A stretch of DNA of 60,000 nucleotides. Source: Gnetum montanum (lineage: Eukaryota > Streptophyta > Gnetopsida > Gnetales > Gnetaceae). The notes beneath the pieces were generated by a model. It saw nothing but the letters and a program-made list of their open reading frames with translations, was not told the origin of the DNA and ran no database searches. The position numbers were made by a program, and so were the translations under genes. The stretch spans positions 557,705-617,704 of the forward strand of contig MNCI01004594.1 of the NCBI GenBank assembly GCA_015680685.1, given 5' to 3'. Below, in pieces: positions 35,868-47,600 of the stretch; the stretch's first letter is position 1; the number at the start of each line of letters is the position of its first letter.

Positions 35868-36240
35868 TGATGTGTCTAAGGGCTTTCATGGACTGTGAGG
35901 CTGGAAAAAGGGTCTTTTCTTTGTTGTAGTTGTGCAAGAAATTCACCCTGCATGGATGGATCAGGCGGTAGCTGTGCAGGAGGTGGAGGAGTAGGTGTAG
36001 GAATAGGAGATGCATGAGNGAGCAGGGTTACCAACCATTGATGTGTCTAAGGGCTTTCATGGACTGTGAGGCTGGAAAAAGGGTCTTTTCTTTGTTCGTG
36101 GTTTTGACTTGTTGGATGGGTTAACCGATTACAGGTGAAATACCCTTGTAGCATTTCTTTGTTGTAGTTGTGCAAGAAATTCACCCTGCATGGATGGATC
36201 AGGCGGTAGTTGTGCAGGAGGTGGAGGAGTAGGTGTAGGA
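35842..36240. other. Probable assembly join: single N flanked by duplicated sequence
   Basis: GAGCAGGGTTACCAACCATTG-type sequence at about 35850-36018 is repeated almost base for base from 36020 to about 36250, with one N at 36019 between the copies. The first copy lacks about 60 bp present in the second (the GTGGTTTTGACTTGTTGGAT region). It looks like two contig ends joined with their overlap kept. Confidence 0.7.
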
Positions 36241-38642
36241 ACAGGAGGTGCATGAGGGTAGTAGGTGGTATCCCTCCTTGGATAGGGTGATTGGTATGTT
36301 TTAGGAGGGTAGTGGTGAGGTTGGTAAGCGGCAACATGACTAGAGGAGTCCCTCGGAGATGAAGGTTGTTGAACATAGTAACCAGAGGGATGTGGTTTCC
36401 AGTAAGGGTATTGTTGTCTTAGAGGTGGCAATGCCCACGATTGTGGTTGCTTCCATTGCTAATACACTTAGTAAAGTTGTGGAGGAGTTGCACTTGGGTA
36501 GTACTGCTGTGGTTGGTGGAACTGTCGAGGATTGCCTTGTGGATAAGGCAATCTTTTGGGCATTTTCCTTTGTGTAAGTTGTGGATGTAATGCATACACC
36601 CCAGATTCCTATAATTGTGATCTAACTAGACAACATCCCTTAGGATGTTCATACTGGTAAATATCACATCCACTATCATCATTTGAATCACTATTTGCAG
36701 CCATCTCCATCACAACTATCTTACCTTTTAGATTTGGCACATTCAACTTTCTTACATCTCCAATGCTCTCACTCACCACCTTGCTCCTTGGACTCTTTAG
36801 CAATTTTTAAAACAGCTTGAAACCTATTGTCCATGTAGTCCCATAATTGATCAAACTTAGTCATAATTTCTTATTGCAATTTCTAGAATCGCAAGGATTT
36901 TTGATTAACCACCTCATCTCTGGTGAATTCATCCTCACTATCACAAAATCTAACCCCCTTTTTCTGAATAGAACGGTCTTTGTTGTATTCTTCTACACTT
37001 TCATGTTTTTTCAACTCTCCTTCCTCCTTGGCTAATTGCTTAATTAATTTTTGAATCTGATGGGCGCTCAATTTCTAAAATGGCAAGGATTTTTGATTAA
37101 CCACCTCATCTCTAGTGAATTCATCCTCACTATCACAAAATCTAACCCCCTTTTTCTGAATAGAAGGATCTTTGTTATATTCTTCTACACTTTCATGTTT
37201 TTTCAACTCTCCTTCCTCCTTGGCTACTTGCTTAATTAATTTTTGAATCTAATGGATGCTTAACTCTGTCAATCTCCCTTGGGCATAAACGGCAAGGGTT
37301 TTCCTAGTTTCAGACCACAACCTGTTTATGATATGGCAAAGCTGATCAAGTTAAGAGTATCCATGGTCGGGACACCTATGCAATAGATAGTAGTATCAGC
37401 CAATAGCATCATCCAAGGGCTTTTGATTCCCTTGTTTCCACCCTTGAATTTGTTTTCTTAGATTGGATACTCAGGAGTACATTTGATTTTTTTCATTGAA
37501 TAGTTCCAACACTGTACTCCACCACCTAATTAATTCTAGTTCCAAAGATCGATACCAATTTTCTACTTCCTTTATGAGTGTCCTTGGAAATAATTTCAGC
37601 TATTGCCAGTCATTTTCAATATTCTACAAAGCACATGCATCCTGGAAGACCTGAAGATGATTTTATGGATCAACATCATATCCTCCCTTGAACTGAGGGA
37701 TGTTGTTCAGATCTAGCCTCTTTATCCTATTGTCCTTCATGTTACTTATTGGAATCCTCACAGCCTCTACAGTATTTAACATGTTGAGTAGCAAGTAGAG
37801 GTTCATCAAGGCCATGATGGTGGTGCCTATGATGTTCCCTACTAGCCCTTCTTTCTTGATGATGGGCCTCTCTGGATTGTCCATGTCTTCGATCACGACT
37901 ATCTCGATGGTCCCTTTTGTTATTCTGGCCCTGTCGGTCACCTCCATCACAGTTATTTCTTCTGTGGCCATGATTTGAACCAGATGAAGAAGAAGACGAT
38001 GATGATGAAGGGGCAGAAGAAGGGGAACTTGCTCCGCACTAACACCTATCACCCTTCCATTAATTCTTGCGACCACAATCACGATCATGATCTCCTTTGT
38101 CCCCCTTTTTTTGACTTGCTTCTCTGGATCCGTTTTTATCATTGGATCCGTTTTGACCAGAACATGGATTATGGATTGTGGATTGTGGATTATACATTCT
38201 GGTTGAGGGCTCCTTGAACAAAGTCAAAGAGAGGAGAATCACTAAAGAAGTGGTTGCCTTCATCAATTGGGCTAAGCAAAGGTGGAAAGATATTTGACCC
38301 CTTGCCCTTCACAAGCTCATGTCGGTGCTCTAGCTGTTGATCCCTTAATTTTTATGCTTCAGTGGGATGATAATCTCTTAAGTCGGGATCTCGCATCTCA
38401 TATTCTCCATGGAGATGTTGAAGCCTGTGTCGTGCAAGCATTAGCTGGAGCATTGCTGGAACAGATTGGTCAGGTGGCAACACAATGTTGCCTTTCATAT
38501 CGCGCCATCGCATTAGTTCATCTTGATGTAAGATGAAGGTAAAGTCTGGTACATACTCATCGAGATGAGCATACACCACCCAGTATTGTTGAGGCACCTA
38601 AACTATCGTAGGCGGAGATGGGCTCCTGTGACAAGAAGACAT
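35880..38642 (-). pseudogene. Gag pseudogene of element B
   Basis: Starts ATG TCT TCT at 38642, about 150 bp inside the 5' LTR, as in A and C. Segments in order are YAHLDEYVPDFTFILHQDEL (near 38560), a long charged and Ser/Asp-rich region, RIKRLDLNNIPQFKGGYDVD (37663-37720), the capsid helices, a Lys/Glu region duplicated in tandem (36880-37262), GCDIYQYEHPKGCCLV (about 36620-36670), and a Pro/Tyr/Gln-rich tail (36129-36431). The 3' part contains an assembly join at 36019. No CCHC knuckle was seen. Stops are frequent. Confidence 0.75.
36880..37262. repeat. 192-bp tandem duplication in gag of element B
   Basis: GCAAGGATTTTTGATTAACC occurs at 36891 and again at 37083, and the following sequence through TTAATTAATTTTTGAATCT is nearly identical in both. 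The unit is 192 bp (64 codons) and so keeps the frame. Elements A and C have one copy of this Lys/Glu-rich segment. Confidence 0.9.
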
Positions 38643-38776
38643 TTTGTGTTAATAAATAGTGTGTAGTTGAGATTTAATTTAATGATAATAATTTTTTTCA
38701 TAGGATTTGACTCTTGGGTTTGAACAACGAGATTACTAAGTTTTACTAGGTTTAGATAGTGCACGAAGAACTATAG

Positions 38777-38794
38777 TCCCTAGCAATGGTGCCA
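38777..38794 (-). promoter_or_regulatory. Primer-binding site (tRNA-Asp-like) of element B
   Basis: In minus sense TGGCACCATTGCTAGGGA, one base inside the LTR. It matches the tRNA-Asp site at 14 of 18 positions, and all four differences are transitions. Confidence 0.75.
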
Positions 38795-38795
38795 A

Positions 38796-39667
38796 TGATG
38801 AGCAGCAAGGTACCCCTATGCCCAACCATATGAATCACAAGCATTCATGTGCAATCTGATCGAATTCTATAGACTATAAGTACTAATTACACTAGAGCTA
38901 AACTGTGTGTGTCTGTTGTTCATTCGTTGTCTTCTCGATCCCACTTGTGGAATGCAATTATATGGTTAAGTGTGACTAAGGCATATGATTTTTATTATTT
39001 TGTGTTTTTATGGAATTACTCACCTAGAACAAGAATAAAAGTAAGAGTGATTAATTGCTAAGTAAACTATAGTCTAATCTAGCTTGACACAAGTAACCAT
39101 TCCCACTTCCTAGACATATCCTGAACTTCATGCGAACACTTATGGGTTATTAAACGCTAATCATTTCTGAGCTACCAACTTTCACACATATGCTCGAAGG
39201 GGGTTGTGCTTGTGTATCTTAATAAGTTGCTTAATTAATCAAAATTAATTATTGCATAAATAACATTAATGTAAGTTACATGAAATAACAATATGTAAAT
39301 GCATAAGAAGGAAAATCTCAAGTGCTGCAAGGAATGGATCAAAGAGCTAGTCTTTATTGCCAACACAATGGTGTGCTTAGGTACATCAATGCTTGAATAA
39401 AAATCCATTCATACTTAGACCTCCTGCTACGGGCACTTGGAAAATATTCTAACTTTCAAATGGACAAACTGCAAGAGTTTCGCTACTTAACTACTAAAAA
39501 CTTACTCCCAATTGTGTGCCTAGGCGTTGTATTTATAGACCTCGGAGTAACCCTGTGATATCGAATGTACGATATCGCATCTTGGGCCACGATATCGCGT
39601 ACCCAATATCGTGTACCCAATATCATGACCACCCCAATATCAGAGCATTGAAAAACATGATTTATTA
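38796..39667 (-). repeat. 5' LTR of element B (right end in window)
   Basis: 872 bp, minus-sense start TAATAAATCATG (first bases decayed) and end CTCATCA. GATATC words at 39555-39645 are better kept than in the 3' LTR. A TATA-like TATTTATA (plus strand) lies just beside them near 39530. ATATT follows at 39668-39672. Confidence 0.9.
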
Positions 39668-40324
39668 ATATTTTTGTTCAACAAAATTCTTTACAAAACT
39701 TCTTGCATAAATTTTAACTCTACATTGAATTTATTATAGTAAACTTTACAAAAATTTATTTGAGTAAACTTTAGAAAATTTAACAAACTTTCTAAACGAA
39801 ATTTTTTTTACAAAACTCCAAGTCTTTAATGTTCATTGATATTGGCCTTCATATGGTCCCAAGCAGTAGTGGTTCATTCTACATTGGTTATTTTTTTGGT
39901 TGTTTTATGTGTGACATCCCATCCTCGAATGTCATGGAAAATGTCAAACATACGATATATTAGACATTATGCGTATGAAGAAAATATACCAAATGTGAAA
40001 TATATGTGATATTCAACATTATGCATACAAGAAATAATAGGAAAAATGTAGAAAGAGAAAGAAAAGAATGCTTTATTGATATGGAATAGCGTATTCAGAT
40101 CATGCTCTGATAGTGTTCCTTGGGGTTTTCTTCCCTTGGCATCTATCCCTTAAAGGCAATCCAGCATTGCCACCACGGTTAGACCTTTAAATCGGCCAAA
40201 CAGGATGACTAGTCCACTTCCTATCTCGCTTTATCTAGCTTCCCGTGACCTACCTATACTAGCTTTACCACCCCATGCTACCACAACCTCTAACCCCAAG
40301 TATAAATGCCTTAGGTCAAACTCC
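39668..40324 (+). repeat. Possible chromovirus-type LTR fragment
   Basis: TGTGACATCCCATCCTCGAA at 39910 resembles the start of many plant gypsy LTRs. The following 400 bp has no coding sequence. GCTCTGATAGTGTTCC near 40106 is faintly like the complement of an initiator-Met primer site. No partner LTR was identified, so this is tentative. The first 240 bp (39668-39909) is AT-rich with nothing recognised. Confidence 0.25.
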
Positions 40325-40329
40325 CTAAG

Positions 40330-41212
40330 TGATGAGTGGCGAGGTACCCCTACACTCAACCATACGAATACGAGTGTACACGCGCGATCCGGTCGAACTC
40401 CGCAGACTAAATGCCTTAACGCCACAAGAAACACTTGGGGTTAATCGTTCGTTGTCTTCCCAGGCTTGCTTGTAAGTGTCACGGTGTATGGTTAAGCAAG
40501 TCTGNNNNNNNNNNNNNNNNNNNNNNNNNNNNNNNNNNNNNNNNNNNNNNNNNNNNNNNNNNNNNNNNNNNNNNNNNNNNNNNNNNNNNNNNNNNNNNNN
40601 NNNNNNNNNNNNNNNNNNNNNNNNNNNNNNNNNNNNNNNNNNNNNNNNNNNNNNNNNNNNNNNNNNNNNNNNNNNNNNNNNNNNNNNNNNNNNNNNNNNN
40701 NNNNNNNNNNNNNNNNNNNNNNNNNNNNNNNNNNNNNNNNNNNNNNNNNNNNNNNNNNNNNNNNNNNNNNNNNNNNNNNNNNNNNNNNNNNNNNNNNNNN
40801 NNNNNNNNNNNNNNNNNNNNNNNNNNNNNNNNNNNNNNNNNNNNNNNNNNNNNNNNNNNNNNNNNNNNNNNNNNNNNNNNNNNNNNNNNNNNNNNNNNNN
40901 NNNNNNNNNNNNNNNNNNNNNNNNNNNNNNNNNNNNNNNNNNNNNNNNNNNNNNNNNNNNNNNNNNNNNNNNNNNNNNNNNNNNNNNNNNNNNNNNNNNN
41001 NNNNNNNNNNNNNNNNNNNNNNNNNNNNNNNNNNNNNNNNNNNNNNNNNNNNNNNNNNNNNNNNNNNNNNNNNNNNNNNNNNNNNNNNNNNNNNNNNNNN
41101 NNNNNNNNNNNNNNNNCGATATCGCGTACGCGATATCGCAGGAGAAGACGTGATAAGCGGCCCCTATATCGCGTACGCGATATCGCGGCCCAGTGCAAGT
41201 CGCGTCTCATCA
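40330..41212 (-). mobile_element. Solo LTR of the A/B/C superfamily
   Basis: The left end, TGATGAGTGGCGAGGTACCC, matches the LTR ends of B, and the right end is CTCATCA. CTAAG on both sides (40325-40329 and 41213-41217) is a perfect target duplication. The 883-bp span matches the LTR length of the family, with no room for internal genes if the N gap is sized correctly. CpG sites and GATATC palindromes are far better preserved than in B, so it is probably the youngest insertion in the window. Orientation is minus, by comparison with B. Confidence 0.8.
40505..41116. other. Assembly gap (612 N)
   Basis: A run of 612 N inside the solo LTR. Open frames crossing it are meaningless. It ends exactly at the first base of a 22-bp perfect palindrome. 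Confidence 1.
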
Positions 41213-41269
41213 CTAAGGTTACCTTAAGAGACACATCCATTATTACAACATGCCCTTTTGGGTCTTAAT

Positions 41270-44110
41270 CACAACTACCCTTTTGAGTCTTATTAAGATA
41301 ATAATAACACTTGTTATGAAGAGACACCATCTTCATTAGGTAGCAGCATCATTTGGGAATGTGGATGTGACACTATGGCTACTACTCTATTTATGTGAAA
41401 ATGATCTAGCAACATCCTCAACTTCTTCTTATCAATCCATAGATCATTAACTACTTAAGTCAAATTGGCTAGGATGATAGTTGTAAGTACCTTCCATGAA
41501 CATAGTAGCCTTGAAAATATTTTATTGGCTTTAAAAAACTAGGCCATAAACTCATTACATTCAATGTCAAATGCTTGTACTTATGCTTTCACATCTTGGT
41601 AGTTTGCCATTCTCTTAGCCAAGTTCCTAACAACATCTCATTGATTTATAAATTTTTCCCTGAGAATTTCAAACTTTGTATTGCCAATGTTGAATATTTA
41701 TTGAGTTTAATTACAAAGTTGATGCTCAGATTCATAAAGTGAGAACACAGTAACAAGATGCTTCTTTAATTTATTTCTTAGTCTACTTGCTATGAGCATG
41801 GCTAGATTGGTGTATGGCAAACTAGCTAATTCCATATACTAGGTCATATCCTTGATATATAATTCTTTCATCTTGATCTCTACTTGATTGATGATAGTTA
41901 TTCCATTGAGTATAAACTTCCAGTCTAATAGTTGCTGAAGAATAGTGTTCAAATTAGTCTTGATGACTTTTATTTTTTTATTAATCTCTTTACAATGCTC
42001 CCTCAACATTTCTTTCTTCTTTGCTTCATTTTTCCCTACACTAATATCTATTTTTGATTTTTGTCTACCTACATAAACTTCCTTCATTGAGACATTTTTA
42101 TTCTTGCTAGCCAATTTGTTGATGCCCAAGCTTACCTATATGAATTTCTCTTGAAGATGACTAAAACCTTCTTCTAATTTTTCATTTTCTTTGGATATCT
42201 TTCTTAATCTTTGATTCTTTATAATAGGGCCTTTATTTTCTTCCTTCGACATGATAATGATCTTTTGAAGTGCATGTGTCTTTGCATAGCCTATAGATGC
42301 ATCCCATATGACCTTCTCATGTTAGATTTCCAATTGTTACTGCTTGGCTATAAGGTAATTAACTTCATTAGTTTTAAATTGACCAAGTAGTTCCATAGCA
42401 ACAAATCTTGTGTGGTCTTGAGCTTGGGCAAAGAGTTGGAAAATTTTACTTTGTAGTCTATATACTTCCAACTTTACACATTGTAGCTGGAATTCTGTGA
42501 ATAATAGCTTTTCTTTATGGAGATTAATTCAAACTGCATTGTTGGAACATCTTTAAGGATATTAAAGATGTCTTGGATTCTTTGTCTAGTTTATAGTAGC
42601 CTATTAAGGGCATCTTCATGTTGCTCTACTAACATTGTCTCTTCTTCTTCTCTTCTTAATCCAATAGACACTTGAACTTCTTACATTCCAATGAAGTTTA
42701 AAATGGGTTATGTTAGAACATTCAAGGCTATGCTAACATGATATGTGTAGCCTCTACAATATCTTCTTAGCCATCGTGAGGCATGAGGTATGATGAGAAT
42801 TATGACTTCATCACTTAATGTTAGGATGACTTGGAATGTAGCTTTCTTTGCAAAGATCTAGGTTATCTAATCATTTCTTATTATATACATTGAAATTTAT
42901 TAATTAACAAGATCCATGAATACTTTAGGTTCATTCCTTATCACTTTGAAAATATATTGAAAGTCTCCTACCCTCCATCTCACAACTTCTAATAATTGTT
43001 GCAAGTGACTCATTACTGGATGGTACATTTTAGGATCTATTGTAGAGACATGAGTGCTAGCATTAACAATCTTATTGTGGAAATCATAATTACTAATATT
43101 GAAGTTATTGCTACTGTGGATGTGTCAGTTTTAGTTACTCTTGTACTTGATAGGAGTTTCTAATTGGTCCTTCCTTATTAGTATTGATTGGATCATTTCA
43201 GCATAAGATGCATTTTGTGCTCGCGTGATGGTATCATTTCTATAACCAACTATCCTAGGTCACTTATACAATATTCAAAATAGACAAAGAAATGATAATG
43301 TGCTCTTGCCTGATTTTTTTACTTGGAATCATTTTTCTATTTCCAAAAAATGAGATAAACTAGATTTGCTAAATATTTTCCACTTAGAATAGTACATCCT
43401 CTTATTGCATAGATAGATATCATATTTAAGTGCTTCATTGAGTAGATATGATACGTTTGTATCTTGAAATATACCTATTTGGTAGGTAATAAAAAACTAA
43501 ACTCCTTCTTGTATTTATAGATTCTTTCAATCTAGAGATTCCTTATCTTGATGTTACAATGAGTTGAGACCATACCAATTTATGTTTTAATGTTGAAAAG
43601 CACCAACATAACAATAATGACATCAATAACATAGAAAATAGAGGTTCCTTCAATCTTCATTATTAAATTGGCCTATTGGTTGTGCCAAAATTTGTAGGTT
43701 TTACTAAAAAATAATTTTCCATTAATTGAATTTATGGACAAGAATGGAGAAGCCTCCAGTTGCTCACAAACTTCATGTGAAGCAAACTCCAAGAAAGGTT
43801 TGAAGTTAAGCTTGGCTAGCACATTGGCCATCACAATCTTACTCTTGATTGTCTAGGCATACTTATTAGAGACTATAATTTATCTTTCCACTTCAAGTAC
43901 AGGTGGTGCCACTTATTCCTATGCATACTATTATGTATTTAGAGTGAACTAATCCATAGATTTAGATGCTACTTCTTGTTATTCTTATTATTGCTCACTA
44001 GTGTGTGATTGTTGTGGTTGGTTTCTTCCATGTCCTTTTCCTCTTCCATGCTCTCCTCTTGATCTCTTTTCACATGGTTACAAAGGTCCTCTAGCTTTAA
44101 GAATACATTT
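41270..44110 (-). pseudogene. Diverged copy of ORF3 (element F)
   Basis: Minus-strand frames, with many stops, follow the ORF3 of element A in order. The basic N-terminus is RGEHGRGKGHGR. The domain start is KLNFKPFLEFASHEVCEQL, against ELNFRPFLENAPEEVKTQL in A, and SKTYKFW stands against GETYLFW. DPKMYHPVMSHLQQ stands against DPLVYHPTMSHLEQ. EQHEDALNRLL then DIFNILKDV stands against KHEELLDRLV then DVFDLLNNI. A Lys-rich coiled-coil-like segment is open at 41839-42129. Similarity at the C-terminal end is weak. The copy is much more diverged than B is from C, so ORF3 was kept in at least two lineages. Function is unknown. Confidence 0.65.
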
Positions 44111-44129
44111 TAGAATTATCTATGATCAC

Positions 44130-44690
44130 CAAGGACTAATGGTTAATTTCTAAAAGTTGTTCATAATGATTCTAATCCTTTTTGATGCTTTTGTTTTGAT
44201 AAAAAATTGTAGAATATTACATTAATGGCATAAATATGATTGCATAATATTATTTTATAAGCCCTAAGATGACTAAATCATCAAAATCTTCAACAAATTT
44301 TAATTAAATTTCATTATTTTTAATGTTAGTTAACTTCACATGTTTAAAATGAAATGTTAGAAAATTTTTCAAATCCTACTCTAGGCTCCCCTATGACAAC
44401 ACCTAGAAAATTTTTCAACTTTTGGAGCTAAACGATTTTTGAATCATACATATTGGACTTTTGCATTGTAATTTACAACACCTAGAAGGCTTTGGGTTCT
44501 TGCAATGGCAAAAACTCCTTGGGTGTTTAAACTAAATGTGAAAAAATAAACAAGAGATTATGGGTATATATAGGCATTTATATTGATGATATCATAGATG
44601 TGAAGTTATATTTATAATATCATAGGCCTTGTGATATCATAGTTATGGTATTGTTAGTAGAAAATTAACCATTTTTGCTTGTATGTGAGC
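44130..44690 (-). repeat. LTR-like promoter region upstream of ORF3 copy
   Basis: In minus sense, three GATATCAT/GATATTAT words (about 44585-44645) are followed by a TATA stretch, GCCTATATATACCC (near 44560-44573). This is the same order as in the LTRs of B, C and the solo LTR. A poly(A)-like signal and LTR ends could not be fixed. ORF3 begins directly downstream without gag or pol. Confidence 0.4.
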
Positions 44691-47600
44691 CAAAATTTCA
44701 TTGTTTTCTTTTGTCTTATAATCCATAGAGCTTCCTAAAGGCTACTAGACTTGATTGTGGGTTCCACTTATATATGGAATATTAGAAATGACCATTCGCA
44801 TGGCATTTAAGGGTAAAGTTTGATAAAATTAAGGAAATTAAGAAGAACATGAGGAAAATTTAATAACAATTATGAATAATTTGGTCTCGCAATGATGTAT
44901 GACGATAGAGTAGCTACTCATGATGTTCTGGAGATTATGTAGTTGGTTCTTGGATAAGGTTCTCAATAATTATACAAGTGAATACTCCTCAAAGTAGGCT
45001 CTTGTCCTTAATTCCATTGTGTAACCATTCCTATAGGTGTTCATGGACACCTTAGAAATTACATGTGGATCAGCTCTTTGTCCCAATGCACATCCCATTC
45101 TTGTACTATGGTAAATATGATCATTAAAATTGTAATTGTAACATGTCAATGAGGTGAGATGGAGATAGAAGAGGTCAAAGAAGTGGGACATGAAGTATAT
45201 TACCATGGTCCTAATGGATCCTAGGTGTAAGGAGTCATTAAAATGATTAATACACCTATCGATTAGGGTGGATATTGGAACACCAAAATAATTATTATGT
45301 AGGTCTACCACAAGATATAGAACTTGGCATTACCCACTAGAATTGAACCCATGACTTGAAGCTTTCAAATTAAAAGTCTTATCACTAGCCAAACATCTCA
45401 TTATTAATACACCTATCCATTGGGATTCCAAACCAAGCCTAACTACTTACAAGTGACATCACATTATACCATTCCAAGCCCACCACCATGAGACCAACTA
45501 GCATAGCCTTGCAATCCTTAATGTAGTTGACATTGTAAACTATATTTTGGGTGGATTTTGGCTTCATGTGTGGATAATACAGGGTCACTGGGAGTCATGG
45601 GAAGGTGTATAAGTTATGGAACAATGTTTTGAAGGTTTTTTGTTGTTTCTATAGTCAATCCCACTTGAATAACTTGTGACTACATTAGGCCAACATAGTC
45701 ATAGGCTCCCTTCAACATAGTCATAGGTTTTGACTAATTTGTGACATCATTTGGTAAGTTTCACAAAGTTTTGGAGTTGTTGGGAGCTCTAGTCAAGGTT
45801 TGGGAACATGGCATGGGTACTTGGTATCAATTGGAAGCTTGGTGAGTAGGAAAAACCTTATTCCATCATTGACTACACTTGGCCAACATAGTTATGCTCA
45901 TGGCTAGCATAGTTATCCCCAAGAACTAGTCTATAATGAGATTTGAAGCTCCTCTGGTGCTTGGTGATCACTAATTTTAACTCCTAATTGATAATTTTGG
46001 TCATAGGGTTTCATGGGTTAAAGCACAACATTAGTGGGTTGCTTGGAAGTGGTAAAATGCATCATATTCCATTTGACTATGCTAGAACTACGTAGTTAGG
46101 CTCTAGGTTAGCGTAGTCACTTGGAATAACCAAATTTTCACATGAATTTTGTGATTTCTTGCAACTTAGTTTGCACCCATGTTGAAACTTGATTTCTTAC
46201 CTTGAGCTTGAGGCTTTACAACATGGATGTAGAACTAGGGACTAGGTTTTGGAAGTGGATGGAATTTGGCATCTATTCCAAGGCTTCCATGGGTCTAAAC
46301 CCCAGTGTAGTTAGCATTGGGATGCTCAAATCCTAGCATCATCTGTTGTTCTTGGTATGTTTCTTGAGTGCCTAATGGGGCCCACATGGAATTAGAAGGT
46401 TTGAATGGCTTGGCTTCTCACTCACCTAGTGTAGTCTTGCTTTATAATTTTCATCACTTAATGAAGTGGGACTTATGGATATTCCTTTTGAAAACCAAGG
46501 TTTCATTGTGGGCGCTTAGGTTTAAGTTTGGTTTGTTGGTTCAAATTTGTAAAAAATCATTGTTATTCCACTATTCCAAGCTATTGCACCTTGGATTGGA
46601 GCTCTATGCCTACATACTGCCATCAACCTCAACATAGTTCAAGCTTTTCATCACCAAGTGTAAGCGTAGTTGGCCCAGGCCTGCAAGAACTTAAGGATTT
46701 TTGGTGTTTTCCTCATTAAATTTCCATCATGTTAAGAAGGAAGGATCCTACCAGAAACTTGCTTTGGAAGAAGAGGATGTAGTAGTTCATGGACTCCCCA
46801 ACTCCCATGACCATCAATTAGAGAGGGCTCTACATCCAACTATCCTAGCTACATAGCTCTAACTATTTTTCATTAGAGTTTTTTCCATTTGTAGCCTAGA
46901 ACCTCTCTGTTTCCAAATCTAGGCTTGTGTATTGGGTGGGTTAGAATTTTGTAAAATTCCCACTATAGATATAGGTAATTTCTATGTGTTTTTTATGCTA
47001 TTTGGATTTTGCGTTTTGTCTACACTATGGTGAAAATGTTGTTTCCATGAATTTCATGGGTTTTCTACTTTTTCCCTCCAAAAAAGCAACATCACTTTTG
47101 AATTTTTTCATATGAAAATGGTTTTGTGTTTTAAATTTTCTAGGCTATAGGATTATTGTTTAATAGTTTTTGATTGATTTAATTTTTGAACCACTCCATT
47201 TCACCTTATGGTTAATTCTTTATGCATGTTTTCATGAAACAGTGTCAAGTGGGTTTTCAGTTTTTTAGCTATTTTTCATGTAATTTTGGTAAAAAAAATT
47301 TTCAAAATATGGTTATGAATTTTTTAGGTTTATGGTTCCTAATTTTAGTTTATTATTTAAGGATTCCAACAATTGTGGAACCATTGAATGAGGATGAATG
47401 ATTAATTTTTGGTGAATTTTTCTATAAACTTGCACGAAATGAAGTTTTGGATATGATGGTCATGGTTAAGTTGAATTTGCAATTTTTTTTTTTGTGAAAA
47501 CAGTTAATATTTTTTATGTTTTCTTGTTTTGGGTTTGTGGTTTATGGTTTCACAATTCCAATGGCTTTGGAATCATCGAATTTGTGGAAAATTTTTATGA

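Larger units (their letters stand above)
29214..39667 (-). mobile_element. Element B: Athila/Tat-like retrotransposon without ORF3
   Basis: 10,454 bp with LTRs at 29214-30092 and 38796-39667 and a perfect target duplication ATATT (29209-29213 and 39668-39672). The genes run on the minus strand: gag, protease, RT-RNase H, integrase. It belongs with A and C by LTR ends, primer site, polypurine tract and protein motifs. Integrase is followed by about 2.1 kb of non-coding DNA with no trace of ORF3. The RT metal site and protease active site are mutated. Confidence 0.9.

Noticed and set aside
38282-38597. Plus-strand open frame at 38282-38536 as a gene
   Set aside because: It is the antisense of the conserved gag N-terminal segment of element B (YAHLDEYVPDFTFIL), which has counterparts in A and C.
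41117-41200. CRISPR-like array from the repeated palindromes
   Set aside because: The context is a plant LTR, spacing is irregular, and there are no unique spacers or cas genes.
40435-41268. Long open frames across the N run
   Set aside because: They are produced by unknown bases; no real coding sequence is visible on either side.
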